DNA from: Edaphochlamys debaryana
Taxonomy: Eukaryota; Chlorophyta; Chlorophyceae; Chlamydomonadales
NCBI GenBank assembly: GCA_016858145.1
Contig: JAEHOE010000176.1
Location: 1-64,000, forward strand
Direction of reading: 5' to 3'
DNA length: 64,000 nucleotides
Positions 8,804-21,946 of this stretch are shown piece by piece. The notes below the pieces were generated by a model. The model was not told the DNA's origin. It saw only the letters and a list, made by a program, of their open reading frames with translations, and did no database searches. Each line of letters starts with the position of its first letter. Within the stretch, counting starts at the first letter, position 1. A program made the position numbers and the translations under genes.

Positions 8804-11800
8804 ATGAAGCGAAGGCGATTAGACTTGCGCATATGCCTGCTTGGAGTGCTGGTAGCGACGTTGGGCGTGGCCGGAGTCGCTGCCGCCGAGGACTTGGCGC
8901 TGCGGCAAAACTGCTCCCTGGCTCTGGCCAGCTATATCAAGACCAACAGGTATGGCAGTTTCCGCGACTGCCTGACGTTTTTCTCGGCCGCAACTCGCGT
9001 CAACTCGCTCTGGAGTCCTCCGAGCTTTAGCGCTGGGCGCTGCGTGCAAGCGCCTCTGCAACAAATCACTTAGTTGCTTATGGCTCTCTGCCAATCACGT
9101 CACGTCACGGGGCGCAAAGCGTGGGCGAGGGGTCGTGCCCCTTAGTCGGCCCCCAATACCCCGCTGCGCTGACGCCTCCCCACCGCGTGCACCGTTCCCC
9201 CCGTTCCCCAACCCCCCCGCCTCGCAGCACCATACTAGACAGCTGGACCAGCACGGGCTTTGCCGCCAGTGTTTCCATGTCTGACTTCATAGCTGAGGTC
9301 CTTGAGGCGGAGGATGGCACCAAGGATTGCCGGCGCCCAGCCAACACGCCGGTGGGGGTTGCCGTTGTCAAGGGGTCCGTTTTTCCTATCCTCGCGTCTT
9401 AGTCACGTGCAGGGGGTATGTCGGGAGAGGCACGGAGGGCCGGTTTGAACTGTTGTGGCCAGCGCCACGGTGTTGGGTACTTCCGGCCCTTATTGACGGC
9501 CTGCAACCCGCGCACCCACGCAGACCGCTTTGATCACCTGGCTTCAGTACCCTGGCTGGTGAGCAGGACCCTGCAACCGCCAACCCACATGGGGAAGCTT
9601 TGAATCAGTGGGGGTCAATGCACCCCGCGAGGGTGATTGAATCTCCTCTTGGTAGCCCTGTCCCACGAACTCCAACAGGAGGCCTGGGTGGCTGCGACGC
9701 GATCCACGGACCGCTGTCACCCTAATCGCGCCGGCCTGCGCTCTCCAACCTCCGCATGCAAGCCTGCGCTCCTACTCCGCCGCTGAAACCCACAGGATCA
9801 GCTCCCTGATGTGCGATGCCTTCTTTCGCTCCAACACGGGCGGGGCCATGGTGGAGATGGTCACCATGCCGCCGCCCGCGGCGGTGGGGGGCCCGCAGTC
9901 CATGGTGGACTACCAGCAAATCAACTTTGGACACCACGGAGTCACGGTGGGAGCGGCGGAGGGATGCAGGAGCGGAGGGAGGGAACGGATGGCGAGCAGG
10001 GGTTAAAGACTCCAATCTCCCGGCTTCCGAGAGTGTAGCCAGGGGGGAGCGACGCAAGGCGGCGCGCGAAAGGGCGGCGGGTGACGTATGGCGTTGGCTA
10101 CGTTGCCGGGCTCTGGCGGCAGCAGTGGGAGGGCGGGTGCCTCGTGCACACGGTACTGAGCGGCATCGCCCTTGGGCCCTGGATCTGCGCGTGTCCGTCG
10201 CAGACCGCCGATATGTCGGCGCTCTCGCCGACCTACGCCTCCTTCAATAACCAGTTCCCCACGTATCCAGAGAACTCGTGCCTGGTAAGCAGCGCAAGGG
10301 GGGGCCCTTCCGGGAACAGCGGGGGCCCTGGGGCCCTAAAGCGTGGGCTGCGAGGGGGCGCCAGCTCGCAGGTACTTGCAGAGACCGACAGCGGCGATCA
10401 GCAAGCATATCTTGGTGAAGGCCTCTCGACCGCGCCCCCGTGCCGCCCTGCCCTGACCAGGACCTGACCACGCTCGCCGGCTCGCTCCACCCCCGCGTGT
10501 TCCTGCTCCTCTTCTACCGCCCCGCCGCCCTGGCCGCGCTCGCATCCGCGGGCGCCACCGCCTCGGCCGCGCCCCCCGACTCCTGGACCGACCTCATCGC
10601 AGCCCTGGAGGCACACCGGCGCCTGAGCGAGTCGCCCCAGGGCGCCAGCCTGGGCCTGCCCCGTCACGGCCTGTGCGTAACCACTGACCCCAGCTGCGGA
10701 CGCGCCGGCGACCTTTTGGCGGCGGTTGCTGCGTCGATCGGGCAGACGTTGGGGACGGCGACGGGTTACGCGTTCGACCTGCGACAGGCGCCGCCGACCG
10801 TGGAGTCACGCGTGCGGGGCCCTTCGTGGCGGCGCGCGGTGGATGTCGTACGGCAGCTGATGTCGTACAACGCGCCGCCGGAGGGCGATCTGGCGGCGAG
10901 CGCCTCGGCGCTGCAGCGCTGCCGGGCCGTGCACCCGGCCTTCACGTCCGGCGACTGGTGGGGCTGGGGAAGGGTTCGGGCTGCGGGTGGCGGGGACGCA
11001 ACGCAGAGGGGCAGACCTAGGTGCTGGCGTGGAGGCTGCCCCAGGGTTTGGGGGGCAGAGGTTGGCCCAGGCGTGGAGGCCCCATAGCCGCTTGATGGCC
11101 TGTGTGTCCCCGCTAGGTGCGTAGCCCCGTCCTTACCTTGGTCCCATGCTTTGCCCGCAGCATGATCACAATGGAGTGGGACACGGCCTGGTGGATCCTC
11201 TTGGCGGACGGCGCCAGCGCCAACGGCCGTGGCCCTTGGGCCGTAGCACCGCTGCCTGGGAGCGAGATGGTGGAGCCGCCCCCCGCCTCCTCCTCCGCCG
11301 CCGCTCATAGCACGGCCGTGGGCGCGGTTGACGGCCTGGTGCCTTGCACGCTGGAAACCTGCGCTATCAGTGCGAATCACGACTTGCTGTATCAGGGGGC
11401 TCGCGGCCGGTCGCAGCAGGCGACGGCCGCAAGCGTGGCGGCGGCGGGCGAGGCGGCGGAGGCGGCGGAGGCGGCCGGCAAGCCGCTGGCGTGCGGGCTG
11501 CCCGGTATGGCGGCGGTGGCGGCAGCGGCGGCGGCGGCGGTGCGGCGCGTTACTGGCGCGCGATCAAGCGCAGCACCAAAGCTCGTCAACCGTGCGCCGT
11601 ACTCGGCCCTCTTTATGCCGTACATCTACCTCGACTTCACGGGTGAGCCCCGGCCGCGCCGCGAGAACTCCGCCGGGGTCATGGCCCCCAGACGTGCCCT
11701 TGCCCCTCTTTGCATGTCCCGGCTTACCCAGCCCCACCCGTCCCTGCGACCCCCCGCAGTCTTGGCCCGCCTCAACGCAGCCGAGGTCACCGCAGCCACC

Positions 11801-14800
11801 GAGTACGCGGTTGCAGACTTACTCATCACCACACGCCAAAACCGCCAAAACTCCACCAACGACCTCCGTGTCGCGATGGGCTACGGCAAGGCCGAGGACG
11901 CCGCCGCGGCTGCGGCCGTCTCCATGGCAACAGTGACAGCGCGAGCCGGCCGCATCAGCGCGAGCGGCGGAAATGCGACGGCCTGGGACGGCCCCACGTA
12001 CGTACGGACGCCCTGGTGGACGGCGAACACGAGCATGACTAAGGAGCTGGAGTCGGTTGGTCTGGATCGCGAGATCGCGCAGTCTTATCTGGCGGCGATT
12101 TGGCACGCGCTGCACCATCCGAACGGGGCGCCAGACATCCAGGGCGTGGTGATCATCAACTGGTGAGAGCCTGCTCTTCGTGCCGCTGCGCGGTGGGGCA
12201 TGGGGCCAGGGGCAGGGCCGGAAACGTGCGATACTAGGAACAGGAGCGCCAGTGTTGGTGGGGGTAGCCTGCGCCGAACCTAGCGCCGAACCTGACCGCC
12301 ACGCCCGCTGGTGAGCGCTAGCTTCTACCTGAGTGTTCTAACTAGTGCTGTTGCTGCGCGACGGGGCGCGTGGGGGCAGGGGTTGAGCCAACGCGGGGGC
12401 AGCTTGGCGGAGGCCTGCTTACCAAGCGAGCGCCAGCGCTGGCGAGGCCGGGCGCAGCTTGCTTCCCAGCGGCCGGGCCTGGGCCAAGGAGCTTGCCCAA
12501 ACGGCCACACGCAGCAGCTACCGCAGCTGCTGCTACTACTACAACTGAAACGCAGACATCCGCCCGTCCCATGCTGGCTCCTGACCCGGCCCCGGCCGCC
12601 ACGCCCGCAGGTTCAAGTGGGCCCTGTCCTACACCGCCTACGCCCTGGTGCCGCCGGAGCGGGGCGGCGCGGGGCCGCCGCTGCCCACCGATAACGCCAC
12701 GGCGCTCCTGGGGCAGTGGTTTGGCTGGGTGTCGTCGGCCTTTGGCCCCGGCACCGTGCGGCGCGCGTACGAGCTCTCCATCCTGGCCCCTGCCTGGCAG
12801 GCCCCGCTGCCGCCTGTCAGCGGTGAGCTTTTGGTACTGCCAAACTTCCTGCAGAGGGTCGGTTCGAGTGTTTCTACTGTTAGCAATGCACCAGCGTTCC
12901 GGTGCCCTGCGAAGCGCGCTGCGAGTTGCGGGCTGGCTCCGGCATCTAGACCCGCCCCTCGTGTACGCTGGGCTACGACTTGGGAGAGGGCAGCTCGCTG
13001 ACCAGGTCCAGGCCCTCGTTCCTCAACAGACTCCAGCGGCGGCGACAGCGTGTCGGTGGGCACCATCGTGGGTATCGCCGTGGGCGTGGGCGTGGGCTCG
13101 CTGCTGCTGCTGCTGCTGGCGGCGCTGGTGGTGTGGCGCCTGGGCTTCACGTCCCGCGGGCTGCTGGGCGGCGTGCGCGCGCCGCGGCCCGGGCCCGACA
13201 CCACGCTGCTCGTGACGGGTGAGGAGGCGGATCTGGGGAGGGCGACATGCGCCACCTTCGGTATCGGCAAGTGTGCCACGCACAGGGGCACCTCACAATC
13301 CAGCAATCGCCTGGGGTCAACCCCCGGCGAGCCCACGCACGCTCCACCGCCTGCTAACGCCCCCAACCCCGCTCCCTCACCCGCACAGACGTCCAGAACG
13401 GCACGCTGCTGTGGGAGGCCCTCCCCGCCGCCTCCTGCATGGACCCGGCCATGCGTATGCACCACGCCACGCTGCGGCAGCTGTGCGCGCGGCACGACGG
13501 CTACGAGAGCGCCGTGGGTGAGTGCGCCCACGCACGGAGGCCGGGGCCCGTGCCGTCAGGAGCGACACGGGCGTGTCAGCTTACTGTACGGGGCTGACTG
13601 GCAGGCCCCTGCTTGCCTTGCCCGGGTCCCTAGACCTGCCTGCCTCCTCGTGGGTTCAAATCCTTGCCTCCCTTGAACTCTCTGTTCGTCCCCCCTCGCA
13701 GAGGGAGACTCGTTCGTAATTGCCTTTGCGTCCCCCGCCAAGGCCGCGGCGTTCGCCTCTGCAGCACAGGTGCGTCCGGGACGCGTGCTGCGCCCCACCC
13801 CCACTGCCCATGCCGCTGCCTTGCACGTGGCGCCAGTCCTCTGCCCTCGACGCCCCCACCAAACGACACACCTGCCCCAACCCGGACTGCCACAGGTGGC
13901 TCTCCTCGGCTGCCCCTGGCCCCCGGAGCTGCTAGCCCACCCAGACGGAGCGGCGGTGATCGTGGAGCCCGCCGGCCGCGCGGGGAGCGGGCGGGCAGGT
14001 GGCGTCGGCGGCTCCCTTCACGGGCTGCAGCTCAGCCCCGTCGCCGCGGCGCGCCTCGGCCTGCCCATGTCCCCCACCGGCGCCAGCGCGCCCTCCGCAC
14101 AGGGCGTCGACGCGCCCCCCAAAGCCTCCTCGGCCTCCCAGCACCTCAGCAAGCCGCTCGATTGTGGGCCGCCCTGCTCCGATGAGCTGCTGGGCGGCGT
14201 GCTCCCCAGCCCGACGTCCGTGGACTACGCGGCTGCCGACGCCGTGGCGCTTCAGTCGAGCTCGGGGTCGGAGGCGGAGTCGGAGGGCGAGGCGGCCAGC
14301 GGGCCGGAGAAGCGCGTGTGCCGCACGTGGGCGGCTGTGCTGGCGGCCGAGTGGCGCGTGGTGTTTGCGGGCGTCACCAACAGCCAGACGTCCTTCAGCG
14401 CTTCCATGAGCAGCAGCCGGGTGAGCACGGGTGACGGTAGCTGCTGGGCGCCGGCGCAGCCCTCTCTTACTTCCCCACAGCACTGCCAGTCTGCCATCTC
14501 ACGCCCGCGACCTGGTTTGTGCACTCGTGCTCGAGCCTTGCGTTTACCGTACCACCTTCCAACCCCGCAATTCCGCCTCTAATCCCTCCTCGGCCTGCTC
14601 CGCACCGCAGGCGGCCCCCGGTCCCGACCCCGCGGTCCGGCTGCAGCCGGGGCAGGTGCTGGTATTCCGCGGCCTGCGAGTGCGCATGGGGATCCACAGC
14701 GGCCTGGAGGGGCAGCAGGTGCGGCGGGGCTGGCGGGGCCGGGGACGGGTTGTGAGAGTTAACACCGCCATCGCCGATACACGATTTCTTCTGGTTGATT

Positions 14801-17800
14801 GGGTGGAGCGGCAGGCCGTGCGGGGTTAGCGAGGTACTTGAGTGTGGCTGATGTTGTGTTCTCGGCCGGCGGGCGCCGGTACTTGTGGCCACCATACTCC
14901 GCTGCCTCCGCCTCCCCCAGGGCATGTCGTACAATAAGATGACGCGCACGTGGCGCTACCACGGCTTCTTCGCACGTGCCGCCACGCTGGTGTCGGCGGC
15001 GGCGCCTGGGGGCATGGTGCTTCTGTCGGCGGAGGTGGGTTCGGGAGACGGCAGGGGCCAGGGAGGCGGGGGCGGGGGCCGCCAGGCAGGGACGAGCTGC
15101 TCGAACCGTTCGTGGGCAGAGGGCCGAGAGGCGAAGCGGGGGGCAGGTTTGTGCAGGCAGGGCGGCGGGGCTGTGGTCAGGTTACTGAGAGACCGCTCAT
15201 GCACTGTTCTTTCCCCGCTGCGACCCAGGCCTTCGCGCGCCTCCGTGCCGCCGCCAAGGAGCGCCGGGGCCACGGCGGCGCCGACGTCGGCGGCGCCTCG
15301 CCGGTCCAGCCACACGCCGCCGAGCCGGGCAGCCCGCCCTCGTCTCCCACCTTCTCCCGCGATCTTGTCGTACTGTACGCCGGGCACTTCGTACTGCCTG
15401 AGCTGTACAAGGACACCGCGACCGCGCTGCTCATGTCAACCGACACCGAGGGCGCCGGCGCGGCGTTCGTGCACGGCAGCGCGCACTCCCAGACCGCCGC
15501 CTGGGCGCAGCTCGCGGGCCGCACCGAGCACGACCCGCGCTCCCCCAGCCAGCTCGCCGAGGTGGTTGTGGACGACGGCTCGCCGCCGGCTTCGCAGCGC
15601 GGCCGTCGCCGCGGCGGCCAGGGAAGTGCCATGGAGGCGCCTGCGTTTGTGGTCTCGCCCGCGGGCGAGGGCGCGGAGCAGGCCGCCGAGGCGGAGGAGG
15701 AGGAGAGCAGCGCCAACACGCAGGAGGGGATTGCGCTGTACCAGGCCGTGCCCCCGTCGCTGCGGCTGCGTTTGGTGCTGTCGCAGGTGCTGAGGAACGT
15801 GCGGTGCGTGCAGCTGGGCACGCTCACAGCGCCTACGGGCTATCTGTGCGTCGCCGTCATGGTGGGTCGGGGGGACTGGGGGTTGGGGCTGGGGTCCGGG
15901 TTGTTGGGCTTGGAGCAGGGCAGGCTACCATGCGCTTGGGGAGACAGCGGGCTGAGCTAGATCGCTATAAACGATATCGACCGGGGCTAGGCCCTGTGCC
16001 GCTTGGCTGCCAGCCTCCGCAGGGGTTGCACCCGGCCAGCATCCCCACCCCTGTCCCCCCACACCCTCACGCCGCATCCCCGCATCCCCGCATCTGCCCG
16101 CCACCCCCGCAGAAAGTCGTGGGCGCCGCCACGCTCCTCTCCGACCTGCCGGGCCCAGCCTCGCGCGCGCTCAGCACCTTCCGCGCCGTGGCCTCGCGCC
16201 GCCTGGCCCGCCGCGACGAGCCGCCGCCGGTCGCCGTCTCGGCGCGCACCCGCTCCGTCGCCGCCATGCAGCGCGACCCGCAGCTGGCGCGCAGCTCCAC
16301 GCCCCGGGCCGTGGAGGGCAGGCCCGCGCCGGCGGCCGGCGGGGGCTACCTGGTGGAGAGCGGCGAGGGGCTGGTGGTGGCGGTGTTCCCGACCGCGCGG
16401 GCTGCGCTCGAGTGGAGCCTCAACTGCCTGGAGGTGGGGAGCGGGGTGGTGGGGACAGGACGAGGTGGTGGGGACGGGTGGTGGGGACCGGAAGGGGTGG
16501 TGGGGACAGCAAGGGGTTGGGGAGGAGGCCTCCCCACCTCCCCAGAGGCTCAGCCTTCTCTCGCCGACCCCTTTCCTCATCCGCGTGCATCGCCGCTCGC
16601 ATCCCCAAAGCGCTCCCGCGCCGGTTGAGCAAGGCCGCCGACCCCGTGCCATCAGCCGTGCCTGGTGATCCCTGCCGAGAGGGGGGATGGGTCACAGGTG
16701 CACAGCAGGGAGGCTGGGACCCGCTGTCTGCGGGGAGCTGGGGTACCGGTCGCTTCGGGTGCGGCAGAAGTTTGCTCCGAGGACCCGGTCTGGTAGCTAC
16801 GACCCCCCTCCCCCTTGACCTACCTGCCCGCAATTGGATACACCGTGCTGCCATCCAGGCGCAGGAGCGTGTCGCGGGTCGCGAGGAAGGTAGACCCATC
16901 ATCGGCCGGGAGCGCATGCAGGGGCAGGAGCGCGTGGTCCGCCGTCCATGAGAATTCCGAGTTGTCACATTGTCGGAGTGTCACGGGTGCTCCAAGCTTC
17001 AAATTCCCCTCTTCTAGGCCGGTCAGCTGCTGCAGGCCCTTCTCCGTGACCGCGAACACCACCGGAGCCTGCTTGACACTGGATCTGGTAAAGATAGCGT
17101 GTACGTGCGTAGCGGGAAGCTCGGCCTCTACAGCCATTGCCGCGCTTAGTCAAGGTACAGGGAAGAGCTACTAGGGTCAGTCCTCGAGTCGAACGCACAG
17201 GCTTCATGGGAACACGCTCCCCATCCACAGCACGACAAGCTACACGCTCTTCCTCACCGCACCGCACCCCTCCTCTGCTGCCCTCTCCCACCGCAACCCA
17301 CCAACTCCCACCACCTTCCCAGCCCCCTTCCCGCTTGCATCCCCAGCAAAACACCCCACCCTTCCCCCACCCTTCCCCCGCAGGCCCTGGCGCGTGTGGA
17401 CTGGGACGAGGAGCTCTTGGGGCACGAGCTGTGCGAGGAGGTGCTGAGCGTGGGCTACGCGGGGCCGCCGGCGCTGGTGCGGTCCGAGGCCGAGGCGCGG
17501 GCCGACATGGTTATGGCGGGCAGCGCGGTGGTGGTGCACAAGGTGCTGGACCGGGGCCTGAGGGTCAAGGTGAGGAGCGGGCGGGGGCGGGGGCGGAGGC
17601 GCGGCGGCGCGGGGCGAGGGAGGTGGGGGTGTACACGTGTGTTTGGGGGTGGGCGGGGAAGCGGGCTGACGGTCCCCTGCCCTCGTCTGGGGCCTGGGGG
17701 CTCGAGGTTGCGGGCGTGAGGTGGGCCTGACGCTTGGGTCCTGGCCAGGGTCCTGGCGCTCCTCGCTTGGTCCGTAGTTCGTCTGCAGGACAGCGCTCTT

Positions 17801-18338
17801 GTGCCTTTCATCGCTTGCCTAGATTCCCGGTGTTCCTGCCACTCCGCCCCCTGCGCAGGTGGGCATGGACCTGGGCGTGACGACCACCGCCCTGGCGGAG
17901 GCCACCGGGCGGCTGTCGTACAGCGGCAGGCCCATGAACCGCGCAGCACGCATCGCAGGCCGCGCTGCGGCTGGCCAGGTGCGGCTTCCCGGGGCCCTCC
18001 CTAAGTCCCTGCCCCACCGCTTGATTGACGTCCCTCGCATCATCTCTGCGTGCTCCTACGCCCTCGCAGCCTGCCTGACATAGCCATGCGGCCGGCTCTC
18101 TTGCACCCTAAACCCTGGCCCACCCGCCCTCCGCATCCCCTCCCTAACCACCACCACCACCCTCGCCGCCCGGCCCCCGCAGGTGCTGTGCAGCAGCATC
18201 GTTTGGCGCACGTGTCAGCACGAGCTGGAGGGAGTGCACGTGCCCGGGCGGCCGCTGGTGGGAATGAGCGTGGGCCGTGCCGCGCTCAGGGGCATACCGC
18301 ACCCGGTGGAGCTGGTGCAGTGCCTGCGCCGGGGGTGA
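8804..18338 (+). CDS. Receptor-type class III nucleotidyl cyclase
   Basis: The product should make cAMP or cGMP at a membrane. Nineteen exons (8804-8949, 9228-9374, 9796-9946, 10039-10284, 10461-10957, 11161-11642, 11760-12162, 12611-12822, 13030-13218, 13389-13517, 13702-13769, 13896-14420, 14611-14718, 14921-15034, 15229-15861, 16113-16433, 17384-17569, 17859-17978, 18183-18338) close in frame to 1610 aa. An N-terminal signal peptide (about 28 aa) leads a roughly 740-aa ectodomain resembling periplasmic solute-binding receptors, then one membrane span (about residues 772-797). Cyclase domain 1 carries VTDVQNGTLLWE and EGDSF (metal aspartates) and RVRMGIHSG, split by a long insert. Domain 2 ends with YSGRPMNRAARI. 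Domain 1 lacks the Asn/Arg pair; domain 2 has it. Exons 2-4 are the least certain. Substrate, ATP or GTP, is undetermined. Confidence 0.85.
13054..13143 (+). other. Single transmembrane span of the cyclase
   Basis: Within exon 9, a Gly/Val then Leu-rich hydrophobic run (VGIAVGVGVG, then SLLLLLLAALVVW) is followed by Arg and basic residues. It separates the ectodomain from the cyclase domains. With the N-terminal signal peptide this implies an outside N-terminus and cytosolic catalytic part. Confidence 0.8.
16620..17211 (-). pseudogene. Inverted copy of the 5' end of the propeller-BTB gene
   Basis: This segment lies in the cyclase intron 16434-17383, in the opposite direction. It matches 21320-21946 in inverted orientation: about 70 nt upstream of the ATG, all of exon 1, all of intron 1 and the first ~50 nt of exon 2. 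Its exon-1 frame (ATG at 17137 to 16824) is intact; the first 100-odd residues differ from the parent only near the start (MAVEAELP against MALEAELP). The intron has diverged more. It is a truncated duplicate that cannot encode the whole protein. Transcription could give RNA antisense to the cyclase pre-mRNA and homologous to the parent gene. Confidence 0.88.
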
Positions 18339-21319
18339 CGCGCAGACCGCGTCATGGGGGCACGGGGTGCGGACCCATGCGATGGGATGCGATGCCGGGG
18401 TACCGCTCAAGGGCACGCTGAGACGCGTCGTCCCTGGATCAAGCAGCAGCTCAAGTGGAGTGCTGCACTACGGAGGCGAGATGGCCCCGCGAGCAGAGGC
18501 TGACATCAACAATAACACGGTCAGCCGGGCTTCGAGTAACCGGTCAGAATAATGAGAGCTGTGTGGAGTGCGCGGGGCCTGAGGAGGTGGATGCGGCGTG
18601 GTTCCCTTCGCCCACCCGGCCGTATGGACTATGGAGGCGAGTTTCCCGCCGAGGTGGGGCTGATGGAACGCGGGTGGGCTTATGGGGCCGTAACAGGATG
18701 GCATGGAAACGGGTGATCGCTCAGGTAGGGTGACGGTTTGGTTGAGGTGGTAGCGTAGGAGCCACGGTGCCATTCTGGGCATGAAGCCGCGTTCCGCGAG
18801 GGAATGCAGGGCTAGGCACTGGCGAATGGTGGCTGAGCGACCGAAGCTTTTGAGCTGAGCTGAGCATCAGTGGAGACAAGCGGTCATGAAGACCGGTGAG
18901 TCACCGGGCTCATAAGGAACGGCCCGGAGCTAGACTGAGAGGGATAGGTGCGTGACTCGTGCGGGGCGCGAGCGCGGTGTCTGGCGGTGCCTTGCGAGCT
19001 TGGTGCATGCTTTGACGCGGCAAGCGCGAAGGGACGGAGGTTGATGAGGCAAACAAGGAGCGCGAGGCGTTGAATGGGTCAGGCAGTAGTTTCATAGGTG
19101 GAGGTTGGCGGTGATTGTAGTTGCTGTGGCGCCTTGGGGACGTGGAACTGCTTTATTGCTTGGTGCGAGCCTCTTACGTGCAAGCGCGGGGGAAGTGTGT
19201 GTGGAGGAAGATAAGGGCTTGGAACGAAGCCCTCAGGGCTCAGGTGAGCGGCGTGTCTTATCGGGACTGCGAGTGGTGCTCTCTGGGAGTGACACACACC
19301 AAGCCTTCGTGATTGCCGTACAGAGGGCCCTGGATTGTGACTAAGGCTTTGACATTGGCTGCAGTGACGGGCAGGTGGCGATACAGTGAACCGCATGACC
19401 AAAGAAACGCTTGCTCGAAAGGTGCTGACTGCGAGACTAATGCAGTGTGGGCTTCAGGGGTGTGGGGGAGTGAACTTGTCGCCACTTCTTAGTCCGGTCT
19501 GGAGGGCTGCTGGATCGCCCAGCGAGCACAAACTTCTTCTCTGCTGCGTGCTGCGGGGCTATGCCAAAGCTTGGGATCGGTGGTATCAGAGTGTATTGAT
19601 ACCTTCATTTTACGGTTGGGTTCTCACAGTATTGGGCGTGGGCGGTCCGTAGTCGGTTGGGTGTGATACAGCAATCGACAGCAAGCGGCTCCGACACACA
19701 CAAAGGAAGATGTAGTCCCCCAACACAAAGGAACATGTACGAGGCCAAGCCTGCTTTTGCAGTGGGGGTGAACGCACGCTCGGTTACTTTAAATTTGCCC
19801 ACATCTTTGCGGGGTTGTGAAGGCCCCGAGTGACCGGGCGGCTTGTTGGGCGGCGATACTTGTCAATACTTGTCTTTGTCGTGGGCGTAGGAGCTGTTGC
19901 AGAGGGCGAGGCGACAGAGTGACGTGCTGGATCGGACAGATACCTGTCAGGACGAAGCAGGTGTGCATTGGTGAGGTGTTAGGGCGCTTACTGATGGCTG
20001 CCTGCTGGTCTGGAAGGTCTGGAAGGGCGTTGATGGCCAGACGCATGCGTTTGGCGGCTTGTTTACCGGTGGTCCTCACTGCCGGTATGCATATGCGTCT
20101 ACGTCATGAGAATGTTCGATCATGTCCAACGGACTGGCTTGGTAGATTTGCAGACGCTGGACGCTGGGCGAGGTGGCGGGTGCGGGGTCTGTGGTCAGTT
20201 GAACAGCTCTTAACTGCTGGGCGGACTGTTGATCGGAAGAGCTTGGAGCGAGGGGAACTTGTGGAACGGGCCGGTGGACGAGGTAGGGGAAGGTCACTTG
20301 GAGTGACATGGTCCGCCTTACTTGCACCCCGAGGGCCATGACGGTACCGTGCGAGCGCCCCCTGATGGTTGTCGCTCAGGTGTTGGGGGCGGTACTACCG
20401 CCGCGGTAGTACATGCCAGCGTCGCTGGAGAAGCTGCACCTCCAAGCCGCGGAGCTAGGATACATCACATACTCACTGTAACGCATGTACGTATAGGTCC
20501 CGTAATATTGGCCAGAGGAGTCAAAGTCAAGTAGCTGGGTGTGGCAACATCGAAGTGACGTGGTGAGGGCTGCGGGGGTTGCAGCCGCGGGGCCAAGCGA
20601 ACAGCCCTGTACAGTGAGAACGAGTTAGCACACGTGAGCAGTCGGGCCTGAGGCATGTGAGGAGACTTTGGCCGCGGGCACTTTCACCCGGACGGGCACC
20701 GCAGCCCGGACCCCGGGCAATAGCAGTCCCGAGACCCGGGACCCGGGAGACCCTGACAGCTGGGTGAGACTGGCTGAGGGAGGGGGGCTTGACTGGTTGC
20801 TGTGGCCACAAATTTCACAACATTGGGCACAGGGCATATTTAATTACTGGGGCTGGTGGGCTCCAGGCCCAGACCAGGCCCAATATGGTCACCCTGCGCA
20901 TTTCCCCTGAACCTGCGCGAACGTCCACAAATGCAGAGCCCTCCCACTGCGTCACGCCGCCGCGTTATGCAATCTACACCAGGCCCTGGACGCTGGAAGC
21001 TGGCAGCCAGACCACAAGCGTGGACTCCCAACACCCGCGATTTTGCGGGATGGGCCCCGCCACGTACATCATTACGAGCAGACGCGGCGTGGCATGGGGC
21101 GTGGCAGGCTAGTAGGTGGTCATGAGCATAGTTATGTCGCGGGGCGACGCGTGTGAAGTGTCCTCAAGCGCAGATGAGCAGGCGTGGTGCAAGCCGGGGA
21201 CAGGCGGGGCGCGAGGTGTGGTACGTGCCACCGTCAGGCACCGAGAAGCTGCCTAGACCTTGCGGTGCTGCGTGTCTACGATATGGACTCTTCCATGGCA
21301 CCCGAAACACACAACAAGC
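18339..21319. other. Intergenic stretch, no gene recognised
   Basis: This covers the presumed 3'UTR of the cyclase and the upstream region of the BTB gene. Several medium open frames occur on both strands, but none has recognisable domains, consistent splice structure or plausible composition. A TGTAA, the usual algal polyadenylation signal, occurs near 20477, which is rather far from the cyclase stop. A CCCGGG-rich stretch lies at about 20700-20755. Confidence 0.45.
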
Positions 21320-21946
21320 TCCCGTTAAGCCTGTTTGTTCGACTCGAGGACTGACCCGAAGCAGTTGTTCTCAAGGCACCTTGACCAAGCGCGGCAATGG
21401 CTCTAGAGGCCGAGCTTCCCGCTACGCACGTACACGCTATCTTTACCAGATCCAGTGTCAAGCAGGCTCCGGTGGTGTTCGCGGTCACGGAGAAGGGCCT
21501 GCAGCAGCTGACCGGCCTAGAAGAGGGGAATTTGAAGCTTGGAGCACCCGTGACACTCCGACAATGTGACAACTCGGAGTTCTCTTGGACGGCCGACCAC
21601 GCGCTCCTGCCCCTGCATGCGCTCCCGGCCGATGATGGGTCTACCTTCCTCGCGACCCGCGACACGCTCCTGCGCCTGGATGGCAGCACGGTGTATCCAA
21701 TTGCGGGCAGGTAGGTAAAGGGGGGAAGGTACGGGGAGGGTCGTCGCTACCAGACCGGGTCCTCGGAGGAGGCCTGGGCAGCACGCAAGGCGATCGGTAC
21801 CCCAGGAGGTACCTCCTGCGGTACCCCAAGTCCTGGCAGATGGCGACCAGCGTAGTCCCTGCTGTGCACCTGTGCCCCATACCACCTCCAGGCAGGGGTC
21901 ACCAGGCACGGCTGATGGCACGGGGTCGGCGGCCTTGCTGAACCGG
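21320..21946 (+). repeat. Parent segment of the inverted duplication
   Basis: This is the source or sister of the copy at 16620-17211. It contains the proximal upstream region, exon 1 and intron 1 of the propeller-BTB gene, and ends about 55 nt into exon 2. Similarity is highest over exon 1. Confidence 0.85.

Noticed and set aside
19817..20341. 174-codon plus-strand frame in the intergenic region
   Set aside because: No domain, no splice partners, Arg/Trp/Cys-rich composition typical of random GC-rich sequence.
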